This document shows, in pieces, positions 1-9,813 of a stretch of 60,244 bases of DNA. Each line of letters opens with the position of its first letter. Position 1 is the first letter of the stretch. The DNA comes from Brevundimonas sp. UBA7664 (GTDB taxonomy: Bacteria; Pseudomonadota; Alphaproteobacteria; Caulobacterales; Caulobacteraceae): the NCBI RefSeq assembly GCF_002483305.1, contig NZ_DLHQ01000024.1, positions 1-60,244 of the forward strand, in the 5' to 3' direction. Made by a program: the position numbers and the translations under genes. A model generated the notes under the pieces. It saw only the letters and a list, made by a program, of their open reading frames with translations, was not told the DNA's origin and searched no databases.

Positions 1-357
1 CCGGCTGGCGTCGCGGATCCGCGACGCCAGCCGGGTGAAGTCGGCGTCGGAGGAGACGAGGCAGAAGCCGTCGAACCGGCCCGAGTGCAGCAGGTCCATG
101 CCGTCGATGACGAGGGCGATGTCGCCCGAGTTCTTGCCCTTGGTGTTGGCGAAATTCTGCTGCGGCTGGATGGCATAGCGGGCCAGCACCTTGGTCCAGC
201 CCATCAGCTGGGCGCTGGCGAAATCGCCGTAGATGCGCCGCGCCGAGGCCTCGCCGAGGGTGGCGATCTCGGTGAACAGGGCCTCGGCGATGCGGGCCGA
301 GGCGTTCTCGGCGTCGATCAGCACGGCGAGGCGGGGAGCTTTGGAGACGACGGTCAT
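1..357 (-). CDS. NYN-domain (LabA/DUF88-like) protein, 3' end cut by the window
   Basis: These are the N-terminal 119 residues of a PIN-like NYN domain protein; the C-terminus lies outside the window. The first strand carries LAVLIDAENAS (residues 10-20, Asp15). KGKNSGDIALVID (73-85) and SSDADF (102-107) supply the other conserved acidic positions. This family is generally taken to be metal-dependent RNase-like, often with a C-terminal OST-HTH/LOTUS domain that could follow here but cannot be seen. The ATG at 357 leads straight into the domain. It reads away from the fasciclin gene region with only a 40-bp gap. Confidence 0.85.
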   Translation of the reverse strand, partial: MTVVSKAPRLAVLIDAENASARIAEALFTEIATLGEASARRIYGDFASAQLMGWTKVLARYAIQPQQNFANTKGKNSGDIALVIDGMDLLHSGRFDGFCLVSSDADFTRLASRIRDASR

Positions 358-397
358 GCGACAGCTCTCGACCGCGTCGCGCCCACGGTCAATGCCG

Positions 398-964
398 TCA
401 GTTCGCCGCCGCCGCCGCCGGCCGCACCAGCAGGGCGTCGACCGGCTGCACCACGCCGTTGGAGGCCACGGTCTCCGAGCCGGTCAGACGCGCGCGGGCG
501 CCGTTGTCGCCGGCCACGATCACCGTCTCGCCCTCCTGCGAGAAGGTCAGCAGGCTGTTGGCCATGGTGCGCATCTGCACGTCGCCCGAGCCCTCGCGGG
601 CGATGGCGGCGAGGATGTCGGCGCGGGTCAGCGCCCCCGGCACGATATGGGCCCGCAGCACGGCGGCGCCCTGGGCCTTCATCGCCTCGTCGCCGAGATC
701 GCCGGCCGAGGCGGCGAAGGCCGCGTCGGACGGGGCGAACACCGTATAGGGGCCGGTGCCCGCCAGCACGTCGCCGAGGGCGGCGTTCTCCAGCACCCGC
801 TCAAGCGTGCCGAAGGCGCGGTCGTCCTTCAGCGTCGCCGTCAGGGTCCGGTTCGAGGGCGCGGCGGCCCCCGTCCCGTCGGCCTTGCCGGCCCCGCCCT
901 CGCCGCACGCGGCCAGGGCCATCACGCAGAGGGGCGCGAGCGCCCAGCGCATCTTCAATCGCAT
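398..964 (-). CDS. fasciclin (FAS1)-domain lipoprotein
   Basis: This is a 188-residue secreted protein. A short signal sequence ends in the lipobox LAAC (Cys at about residue 20), so it is probably a lipoprotein. One FAS1 domain follows, with the signatures YTVFAPSDAAF and VLRAHIVPGA and a C-terminal strand ending in a conserved hydrophobic VQPVDALLVRP segment. FAS1 domains act in adhesion or surface interactions; single-domain bacterial versions are common and mostly uncharacterised. It lies 14 bp downstream of the secreted RG-rich protein on the same strand and may be co-transcribed with it. Confidence 0.85.
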   Translation of the reverse strand: MRLKMRWALAPLCVMALAACGEGGAGKADGTGAAAPSNRTLTATLKDDRAFGTLERVLENAALGDVLAGTGPYTVFAPSDAAFAASAGDLGDEAMKAQGAAVLRAHIVPGALTRADILAAIAREGSGDVQMRTMANSLLTFSQEGETVIVAGDNGARARLTGSETVASNGVVQPVDALLVRPAAAAAN

Positions 965-978
965 GTCTGGGCTCCGGA

Positions 979-1923
979 TCAGGTCAGCAGCTGGATGACG
1001 GCGGTCACCAGCTGGGTCTTGGGATCGGCCTGATACACATAGCCGTCGTTGTAGCGGTACATCGCATTGGCGTTGTCGGCGTACTGGTTCCGGTACGCGT
1101 AGGGCACGTTGTAGACGTCGTAGCCGCTGGGCAGGGGCTGGCCGACGCTGAGGTTCTGGCCGGTCAGCAGGGCCGCGACCCGGCTGATCATCTGCGTCTG
1201 CGGATCGACGCCGTACAGGGCGCCGTCGGCGTAGCGATAGTCCTGGCCCTGGGGCAGGCCGAAATAGCTGGAATAGTAGTCGGGCGCCGGCTGGTAGCCG
1301 TACTGCGACGGCCAGGCCGCGCCGGGGGCGAGCGCCCCGCCCAGCAACGGCAGATAGCCGAGCAGCGAACCCTGCGAATTCATCCGGTACAGATAGCCGT
1401 TGTCATAGCGGTAGCGGGACTGGTCGTCGCGCGCGCGCCACAGCCACTCGTAGCGGTCGGCGGCGGCGGCGCGGGCGATATGGCGCGCCTGGCCGGGGGG
1501 CAGGCAGCCGTTGTCCTTCTTCGCCAGTCCGGGCGGGCAGCCGGCGATCAGCCCGCGGTCGCGGTCGCGCTGGAAATAGACCACGGGGCGGCCGTCGCGG
1601 GTCTGGAACACCTGACGTTCGACGGCGCGGCGCACGTCACGGCGGTCGTCGTTGCGGTCATCGTCGCGGTCACGGGCCGCGGCGCGCGCGGCCTGGGCGA
1701 CCCGGGCCGGGGCGCGTTCGGCGCGGCGGTCGTCGTCACGGCCGTTGCCGCGGTTGTCGTTGCGGCCGCGGTCGCTGCGGTCGTCGTCGCCGCCGCGGTT
1801 GCCGCGCTCCTGCCGGTCGCCGCCCTTGCCGTTGCCGTTGCCGGGGTCTGCGGCCATGACGGCGGTCGGCGCGGCGAGCATCAGGGCGAGGGCTGTGGCG
1901 GCGAGGGGCATCAATCGGGACAT
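979..1923 (-). CDS. secreted Arg/Asp/Gly-rich protein of unknown function
   Basis: This is a 314-residue protein. A clear Sec signal (MSRLMPLAATALALMLAAP, cleavage near AMAAD) is followed by about 90 residues of very low complexity rich in R, D, G and N. A more ordered C-terminal half contains two related Tyr-rich segments, each a YRY..G.LY motif followed by an 'L..G...' turn, near residues 165-200 and 275-314. The charged linker plus Tyr-rich tail recalls RcnB-like periplasmic proteins, but the match is too weak to name. The open frame extends 208 codons upstream; the start at 1923 was chosen because the signal peptide begins there. Confidence 0.7.
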   Translation of the reverse strand: MSRLMPLAATALALMLAAPTAVMAADPGNGNGKGGDRQERGNRGGDDDRSDRGRNDNRGNGRDDDRRAERAPARVAQAARAAARDRDDDRNDDRRDVRRAVERQVFQTRDGRPVVYFQRDRDRGLIAGCPPGLAKKDNGCLPPGQARHIARAAAADRYEWLWRARDDQSRYRYDNGYLYRMNSQGSLLGYLPLLGGALAPGAAWPSQYGYQPAPDYYSSYFGLPQGQDYRYADGALYGVDPQTQMISRVAALLTGQNLSVGQPLPSGYDVYNVPYAYRNQYADNANAMYRYNDGYVYQADPKTQLVTAVIQLLT

Positions 1924-2037
1924 GGGGAAACCTCTGGTGGACCCACTGAACGTGCGGTCGGGGCCGGCGTTCCGTTCCCGGCCGGGGCGCGACGGGCGCG
2001 GATGCGGCCGGCCGCGCGATGCGCTAGAGACCGGGGC

Positions 2038-2478
2038 ATGACCCAAGCTCCCCTGCGCCGCCTGATCGATCTGCCCGGGATCGATGATCTGGAGATGAAG
2101 GCGCTGATGAAGCCGCGCGCCGCCGATCCGGACGAGCGGCACGAGTTCCCCGAGATCGCCGAGGCCATCGACGCGGCCGCGCGCGCCGCCTTCGGCCTGA
2201 CGCCGGACGAGGCGGCGGCGGTCGCCCGGCCCGCCGACTGGGACGGGATCGAGCGGCTGGACCCGGCCGACATGGTCGAGGCCTTCGCCGCCGAGGGCTG
2301 GGACGTGCTGGACGGGCGGCGCAAACCGCTGCGCATGCTGGCGCACTGGGCCCTGCCGCTGGCGCTTTCGATGCGTGGCGTCGCCGGCGCCCTGCCCTTC
2401 CACGCCGAACCGGACCGGCCGGTGACCGACTGGGGCTCGAACCTGAAGGCCGAGGCCACGCGGTTCCGCAAAAGGTAG
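2038..2478 (+). CDS. conserved hypothetical protein
   Basis: This is a 146-residue soluble protein with no signal peptide or membrane segment. It begins with a short acidic/hydrophobic stretch and ends in a basic tail (RFRKR). I do not recognise the family. The frame is open far upstream, but that part is the reverse side of the secreted protein gene, so the ATG at 2038 just after the divergent promoter gap is preferred. It converges on the HTH gene with an 8-bp gap. Confidence 0.55.
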   Translation: MTQAPLRRLIDLPGIDDLEMKALMKPRAADPDERHEFPEIAEAIDAAARAAFGLTPDEAAAVARPADWDGIERLDPADMVEAFAAEGWDVLDGRRKPLRMLAHWALPLALSMRGVAGALPFHAEPDRPVTDWGSNLKAEATRFRKR

Positions 2479-2485
2479 GAAATGG

Positions 2486-3298
2486 TCAGACGGCGCCGCC
2501 TTCCTGATCCGGGGGCGCCTCGACGCCTTCCTCCGCGATCTCCTCATCCGTCAGCGCGACCCAGCGCGCGGTCTCCTCTTCCGCCGCGCGGCCCGCCTCG
2601 GTGAGCTCGACCGTCCCGCCGGCTTCCTGCGCGATCCGCTCGGCGTTCCAGACCCGCCGCATCAGGGCCGTCTGGGTCTCGCGGGCGGCGGTCATCATCT
2701 GACGGCGGTGCTCCCAGTAGGCCGACTTCACCGCCCGGTCCGGATCCTCGTCCCCGTGGATCCAGAAGCGCTCGCGAATGATCTCCTGATCGCAGTGCAT
2801 GGCCTCGAACAGCAGCTTCAGGTCCATCGTCTCGACCGTCAGCTCGCGGCGCTTCGACCGCTCGCCCAGCCGCGCATAGCTCTCGGCCAGCCCGGCCAGC
2901 GCCCGCGCCTCGGCCCACAGCCGCCCCTTCATCGCCCGCCCCGAGGCCAGGGTCGCCGCCCGCGCGAGGGCGGCGGGGTCAGAGGCGTCGGGGTCGTCGC
3001 CGGGCGGCGGGGCGAAGAGGCTTTTCAGCGCCCGCGACCCAACCGGGTTCAGCGATCGCGCGCCCTCCTCCTCGGCCTCCACCATCCGCGCATGCGCCCG
3101 CGCCCGCGCGTCCCCCATCGATTTCTTGGTCCAGCCGTCCCGGCAGGCGTGGCGATACACCGACGACGGCGCCACCTTCCACTTGGCCGCCACATCCTTG
3201 GCCATGGCGCCGTTGCGATACTCCTCGCCGATGATCGCCCAGGTCTCGGGGCTGAGGCGGTAATGGGAGGCGGGAGCTTCGGCGCAGGCGCGGGTCAT
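2486..3298 (-). CDS. HTH-containing hypothetical protein
   Basis: This is a 270-residue protein. Residues about 13-55 form a helix-turn-helix (SPETWAIIGEEYRNG, then VAAKWKVAPSSVYRHACRDGW), the 'W.V...++YRHA...GW' pattern seen in phage terminase small subunits and related chromosomal proteins. The rest is helical and charged, ending in a Glu-rich tail. No phage genes surround it, so it is more likely a resident DNA-binding protein than a prophage remnant. The function is unknown. Confidence 0.6.
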   Translation of the reverse strand: MTRACAEAPASHYRLSPETWAIIGEEYRNGAMAKDVAAKWKVAPSSVYRHACRDGWTKKSMGDARARAHARMVEAEEEGARSLNPVGSRALKSLFAPPPGDDPDASDPAALARAATLASGRAMKGRLWAEARALAGLAESYARLGERSKRRELTVETMDLKLLFEAMHCDQEIIRERFWIHGDEDPDRAVKSAYWEHRRQMMTAARETQTALMRRVWNAERIAQEAGGTVELTEAGRAAEEETARWVALTDEEIAEEGVEAPPDQEGGAV

Positions 3299-3696
3299 GG
3301 GCGCAAGTCTGGGGCGCCCCGGAGGCGTGTCGGGATAAAAGCCGGAAACGCCCGCTGAGGCAGGAATCGGAGCGTCGGAATCGCATCCCGTGTCGTCCCT
3401 TCTCCCATTGGGAGAAGGTGGCCCGTAGGGCCGGATGAGGGTCGGACGGTGGAAGCGGCGAAGCCGCCCCCGGTCAGTCGACCCTCACCCTTTCGCGGCA
3501 GAACGCCGGCTCCGCCGCCGTGCGCTCAAGCCCTCTCCCAAGGGGAGAGGGGTCAGCCTGAAGTCGAGATGATGGCGCGCGGCGCCCTAGCGTTGCAGTC
3601 CTCAACATGCCTAACCTCCGATAGGAGTCCGGCATTGCGATACCAACCACAGATGGGAACCTCGGCTTTTCGCTGGTTAGCTGGTGTCAGCGCCGG
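3299..3696. repeat. 398-bp gene-free gap with inverted REP-like repeat arms
   Basis: No credible gene lies here. From 3399 to 3552 there is an inverted arrangement. The left arm has a self-complementary 'cttctcccattgggagaag' followed by 'ggatgagggtcg'. The right arm has 'accctcacc' followed by 'cctctcccaaggggagagg'. Each arm folds alone and the two arms also pair. A similar arrangement occurs at 12927-13070, so this looks like a dispersed intergenic repeat that could also end transcription. Bases 3560-3696 are lower in GC and lead into the HNH gene. Confidence 0.6.
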
Positions 3697-4635
3697 ATGA
3701 GCGCTCTGTCTAAAGGTCTGAGCAAACTCGCGCCCGAGCATCGTGCAAGCCTCGAGTGGTTTCAGGTGCGGCGTGGACAAGAAATTCGTCATCCCGGATG
3801 GGTCGACGGCATTTCGCTGCTGAATGCTCAAACGGGGATTCAGAAGCCAGCGAACTGGCAGCACGCCCTTAGCGTTAAACAGACGCTGGGAGGAACCTAC
3901 GCTGATGTTCCCCCTGAGATGAGGGCAGATGGCTCCTGGCTCTACAAATATGCCATGCAAGCCGCCAACAAGTTCGGTTCGGAACGATCGGCAAACAACG
4001 CGCTGATTCGTTGCGCCGCTGACCGGGTTCCAGTTGCCGTTGTCATCCAGACCAAACTTGGTCCCGCTCGCTACGAGGTTCTAGGGCTGGGTCAGGTCAC
4101 TGGGTGGGGCGAGGGGTTTTTTTACCTCGAGGGCTACAATAACTCCGGCGAAATCGGTGCCCAAAATTCCTTCAGCGAAAGCCCGTCAGGGTATCAGGCG
4201 ATCACCCCGGGTGACTGGCGCAAGAAGATTATGGCTGAGATTGCAGTCCGGCAGGGCAGTAAGAAATTCCGGGATGCCGCGTTGTCGGACTACGGCCATC
4301 GCTGCGCTCTAACCGGATGCATCGAGCCCAAAGTTCTCGAAGCCGCGCATATCGTCCCGTACATGGGCGAGGACAGCAACAAGCGTGACAACGCGCTGTT
4401 GTTGCGCGCCGATCTTCACATCCTCTTTGATTGTGAAGCCATTTGGATTGACCCCGATACCCTGACCGTAAAAGTCGCAAAACCCCTAAAAGGTTCGGAC
4501 TATGCTGAACTGGAGGGCATGAAAATCAACCTCCCTGACGGGATCGACACCGAGTCATTTCGGAGGCGCCTGTCTGAGCGCGATGCGTTCTTGGCCGCGA
4601 AGCTGGCGAAGAAGTCGGATGCCGCCAAGACCTGA
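3697..4635 (+). CDS. HNH endonuclease, possibly modification-dependent (type IV-like)
   Basis: This is a 312-residue protein. The C-terminal part (residues about 186-250) is an HNH domain of the HNH_2 kind: CALTGC (203-208), AAHI (216-219) and a closing N-A-L-L-L-R-x-D-x-H-x-L-F-D segment (Asn232, His241). The N-terminal 150 residues form an independent domain with a basic start and a VGLG/W-rich beta region (GLGQVTGW, 130-137). This resembles the SRA-like readers fused to HNH nucleases in McrA-type restriction enzymes, which is an inference from layout. GC content is clearly below the neighbours and there is no operon partner on the same strand, suggesting transfer. Confidence 0.75.
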   Translation: MSALSKGLSKLAPEHRASLEWFQVRRGQEIRHPGWVDGISLLNAQTGIQKPANWQHALSVKQTLGGTYADVPPEMRADGSWLYKYAMQAANKFGSERSANNALIRCAADRVPVAVVIQTKLGPARYEVLGLGQVTGWGEGFFYLEGYNNSGEIGAQNSFSESPSGYQAITPGDWRKKIMAEIAVRQGSKKFRDAALSDYGHRCALTGCIEPKVLEAAHIVPYMGEDSNKRDNALLLRADLHILFDCEAIWIDPDTLTVKVAKPLKGSDYAELEGMKINLPDGIDTESFRRRLSERDAFLAAKLAKKSDAAKT

Positions 4636-4651
4636 CCCTCCCATAGGGCTG

Positions 4652-4933
4652 TCAGAGCATGCGCTTGTAAGAATCAAGGCGTCGGCGGAAAGCACAGAAT
4701 GGGTCCCACTGGTCTCTCGTGATCAGATCGTACTTCTCACCGAACCAAGCGACGAACTCGTCCGGGCTCTGGTCGAACTTCCAATAGCGCAGCACGTCCG
4801 CCCGATCAGCACCTGCATCCGAGAGGTCGATGCAGAACTCTTCCAGCATGATCAGATCAACCTCCTTCACCCACGCGAGACACGCGCGCGGCAAGTAGAT
4901 TCCTTCCCATGGGCTGGCTGTCCGATCACTCAT
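4652..4933 (-). CDS. small acidic hypothetical protein
   Basis: This is a 93-residue acidic protein starting MSDRTASPWEGIYLPRAC. It has no signal or membrane segment and I do not recognise the family. It converges on the HNH gene with a 16-bp gap and shares its lower GC. The frame extends upstream to 5152, but that part is low-complexity and would overlap the putP promoter and start, so the ATG at 4933 is preferred. Confidence 0.5.
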   Translation of the reverse strand: MSDRTASPWEGIYLPRACLAWVKEVDLIMLEEFCIDLSDAGADRADVLRYWKFDQSPDEFVAWFGEKYDLITRDQWDPFCAFRRRLDSYKRML

Positions 4934-5096
4934 TGCGCATTCGATTTCGATTCCGAAGGGCGAAATCAAGGGCAGGCTCGCCCCTTGGGTTGAACCCCGT
5001 GAGCGAACCGATCGTCTCTGGGCGCAATCCCTCCTACAGACCTTCCCTCCCCCCCCGGGGTGGCCGCCTGCGCCCTCGGCTGCTACCCCACCCCCC

Positions 5097-6611
5097 ATGG
5101 AAACCGGAACCTTCGTCACCCTCGGCCTGTATTTCGTGCTGATGCTGGGCATCGGCGTCTATGCCTGGCGCAAGTCCACCTCGGACGTGGCCGGCTATAT
5201 GCTGGGGGGGCGGTCGTTGACGCCGTCGGTGGCGGCGCTGTCGGCGGGGGCGTCGGACATGAGCGGCTGGATGCTGCTGGGGCTGCCCGGGGCCATGTAT
5301 GCAGCGGGGCTGTCGGCGGGGTGGATCGCGCTCGGCCTGTTCATCGGCGCCTTCGCCAACTACCTGATCGTGGCCCCAAGGCTGCGCGTCTATACCGAGG
5401 CAGCGGGCGACGCGATCACCATCCCCGACTATTTCGACAAGCGGTTCGAGGACCGGTCGCGGATGCTGCGGGTGATCTCATCGCTGGTGATCGTGGTGTT
5501 CTTCACCCTCTACACCTCGTCCGGCCTGGTGGCCGGGGGCAAGCTGTTCGAGACCTCGTTCGGGCTGGACTACACCATGGGGCTGTGGATCACGGCCGGG
5601 GTGGTGCTGGCCTATACGATGGTGGGCGGGTTTCTGGCGGTCAGCCTGACCGACTTCGTCCAGGGCTGCATCATGTTCGTGGCGCTGATCCTCGTGCCGA
5701 TCGTGGCGCTGATGAATGTCGGCGGGATCGGCGAGGTCGCGGAGACGGTGCGCGGGGTCGATCCCGGGCTGCTGGACGTGTTCCAGGGGGCGACGGCGAT
5801 CAGCATCATCTCGGCCATGGCCTGGGGGCTGGGCTATTTCGGCCAGCCGCACATCATCGTACGCTTCATGGCGGTGCGGTCGGTGCGCGACATTCCGATG
5901 ACCCGCAATATCGGCATGAGCTGGATGCTGGTGACCCTGGTCGGGGCGCTGGCGACCGGTCTGGTCGGTCTGGCCTATGCGACGCGGACCGGGCTGTCGG
6001 TGACCGATCCGGAGACGATCTTCATCCTGCTGTCGGACGTGCTGTTCGATCCGCTGATCACCGGCTTCCTGCTGGCGGCGATTCTGGCGGCGATCATGAG
6101 CACGATTTCGTCGCAGCTGCTGGTGTCGTCCAGTTCGCTGGTCGAGGATTTCTACGGCGTCTTCCTGCGCAAGAATGCGCCGCAGAAGGAGCTGGTGATG
6201 ATCGGCCGGCTGGCGGTGCTGGCGGTGTCGCTGGCGGCGATTTATCTGGCCTGGAACCCCGAGAACAGCGTGCTGGGGCTGGTGTCCAACGCCTGGGCCG
6301 GGTTCGGAGCGGCGTTCGGGCCGCTGGTGATCCTGTCGCTGACGTGGAAGCGGATGACGCGCAACGGGGCGCTGGCGGGGATCATCGTCGGGGCGGTGAC
6401 GGTGCTGGTCTGGATCTATGCGCCGGTGCTGGCCGACGGGGGCAAGCTGTCGGGCGTGATCTACGAGATCGTGCCGGGCTTCGTGCTCAGCTTCCTCGCC
6501 ATCGTCGGGGTCAGCCTGATGGGCCGGCCGCCGGCGGCGAGCGTGACGGACACCTTCGAAGCGGTGGAGGCGGCGCTGGCCGAGGCGAAGCGGCCGGCGG
6601 CGAAGGGCTGA
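5097..6611 (+). CDS. putP: sodium/proline symporter PutP
   Basis: This is a 504-residue inner-membrane protein of the SSS family, which couples Na+ to proline uptake, with about 13 hydrophobic helices. Diagnostic features are GGRSLTPSVAALSAGASDMS in TM2 (Na+/substrate site), the loop ending AGDAITIPDYFDKRFED, and SLTDFVQG. The length matches E. coli PutP (about 502 residues). No putA neighbour is present. Its stop codon sits in a palindrome shared with lepA. Confidence 0.92.
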   Translation: METGTFVTLGLYFVLMLGIGVYAWRKSTSDVAGYMLGGRSLTPSVAALSAGASDMSGWMLLGLPGAMYAAGLSAGWIALGLFIGAFANYLIVAPRLRVYTEAAGDAITIPDYFDKRFEDRSRMLRVISSLVIVVFFTLYTSSGLVAGGKLFETSFGLDYTMGLWITAGVVLAYTMVGGFLAVSLTDFVQGCIMFVALILVPIVALMNVGGIGEVAETVRGVDPGLLDVFQGATAISIISAMAWGLGYFGQPHIIVRFMAVRSVRDIPMTRNIGMSWMLVTLVGALATGLVGLAYATRTGLSVTDPETIFILLSDVLFDPLITGFLLAAILAAIMSTISSQLLVSSSSLVEDFYGVFLRKNAPQKELVMIGRLAVLAVSLAAIYLAWNPENSVLGLVSNAWAGFGAAFGPLVILSLTWKRMTRNGALAGIIVGAVTVLVWIYAPVLADGGKLSGVIYEIVPGFVLSFLAIVGVSLMGRPPAASVTDTFEAVEAALAEAKRPAAKG

Positions 6612-6624
6612 GGCCCCGGGGGCC

Positions 6625-6627
<3 letters not shown>
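6609..6627. terminator. palindrome containing both convergent stop codons
   Basis: TGAGGCCCC-G-GGGGCCTCA is a perfect 9-bp inverted repeat around one base. The left arm begins with the putP stop TGA and the right arm ends with the lepA stop. A GC hairpin forms on either transcript, but neither side has a T-run, so termination is plausible rather than proven. Confidence 0.5.
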
Positions 6628-8433
<1,806 letters not shown>

Positions 8434-8658
8434 GGCCGCGCCGGTAGCACGGCGGCGCGGGATCGCCAACGCGCGCGCCCGCGCCGGGGCGTTTCGCCAC
8501 TGGATCCGGCACGGATTACTTCGCTGTAAGGGGCCGTATTGGCGTTTGAGAAGCCGCGGCGAAACCGCTATTCAACGGCTGATGACAGGGACACCCAGGA
8601 CGGGCGGCCCACAAGCAGGCGCGCGGCTCCCCATCCGCGACGTCCATGGGGATCAGAC

Positions 8659-9804
8659 GTGGCGAATATTCTGCGGAACAGCCTTGCCGGCGTGGCCGTC
8701 ATGGCCCTGAGCGTGACCCTGGCGGCCTGCGGCGGCGAAGGCGAGGCCAAGAAGGCCGAGACCAAGGCCGGCGGCGGGGCGTCCAGCCAGACCGTCTCCG
8801 TCGCCGTGGCGACGCTGCAGAACCTGCCGCGCACGGTGACCGCCTCGGGCAGCATCTCGGCCTGGGAAGAGGTGCCGGTCGGGGCCGAGACCGGCGGTTT
8901 GACCGCCACCGGCGTCTTCGTCGACGAGGGGACCTGGGTGCGTCAGGGCCAACCGCTGGTTCAGCTGAACGACGCCCTGCTGAAGGCTCAACTGCGCCAG
9001 CAACAGGCGGCCGTCCAGACCGCCGAGGCCAATGCCGCGCGCGACCAGGCCGCGCTGGAGCGCGCCCAGGAACTGAAGGAGCGCGGCTTCCTCAGCCAGG
9101 CCTCGCTGGATACCGCCCTGGCCAATCAGCGCGCCTCGGCCGCCAATGTTTCCGCCGCCCAGGCGTCGCTGTCCGAGACCCGCACGCGCCTGGCGCAGGC
9201 CACGATCAAGGCGCCCGTTTCGGGCCAGGTGATCAGCCGCAGCGTCACCCGCGGCCAGATCGTCGGGGCCGGGACCGAACTGTTCCGCATCGTCCGCGAC
9301 GGCCGGCTGGAGCTGGACGCCCAGGTGCCGGAGACCGAACTGGCCCTGGTCCGCGCGGGCCAGACCGCCGTCGTCAGCTCGGATCAGGTCGGGGAAACCA
9401 CCGGCCGGGTCCGCATCGTCACCTCGGAGGTCGACGCCGCCAACCGGCTGGGGACCGCCCGGATTTCGCTGGCCGGCGGCGATTTCCGCCCCGGCATGTT
9501 CGCCCGCGCCCGCATCCAGGTCGGCGACCGGCCCGCCGTGACGGTGCCGACCGCGTCGGTGCTGTATCGCGAGAACCGCGCCGGGGTGTTCGTCATGGGG
9601 GCGGAGAACCGGGTGCGCTTCCAGACGGTCACGGTGATTTCCCGGACCGCGGACGAGACCGCCGTCGAGGGTCTGCCGGCCGGATCGCGTGTCGTTGTGG
9701 CCGGGGCGGGCTTCCTTGGCGACGGCGACCGGGTGACGGTGGCCGCCGCCCCCCGCCCGGCCGCGGCCGCGCCCACCGCTCCGGCCGCTCCGGCCGCGCG
9801 CTAG
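8659..9804 (+). CDS. RND efflux periplasmic adaptor (membrane fusion protein), lipoprotein
   Basis: This is a 381-residue HlyD/AcrA-type adaptor. The GTG at 8659 is chosen because GGGG precedes it by about 8 bases and it gives a lipoprotein signal ending LAAC. Next come the biotinyl-lipoyl-like half motif (GVFVDEGTWVRQGQPL), a helical hairpin of about 100 residues rich in Ala/Gln, the second lipoyl half (ATIKAPVSGQVISRSVTRG) and beta-barrel domains, then an Ala/Pro tail. It is 9 bp upstream of the RND pump, so one transcript is likely. No outer-membrane channel gene is adjacent. Confidence 0.9.
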   Translation: MANILRNSLAGVAVMALSVTLAACGGEGEAKKAETKAGGGASSQTVSVAVATLQNLPRTVTASGSISAWEEVPVGAETGGLTATGVFVDEGTWVRQGQPLVQLNDALLKAQLRQQQAAVQTAEANAARDQAALERAQELKERGFLSQASLDTALANQRASAANVSAAQASLSETRTRLAQATIKAPVSGQVISRSVTRGQIVGAGTELFRIVRDGRLELDAQVPETELALVRAGQTAVVSSDQVGETTGRVRIVTSEVDAANRLGTARISLAGGDFRPGMFARARIQVGDRPAVTVPTASVLYRENRAGVFVMGAENRVRFQTVTVISRTADETAVEGLPAGSRVVVAGAGFLGDGDRVTVAAAPRPAAAAPTAPAAPAAR

Positions 9805-9813
9805 AGCCCGACC

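Noticed and set aside
2486..3298. Phage terminase small subunit
   Set aside because: The HTH pattern is similar, but there is no large subunit or other phage gene nearby.
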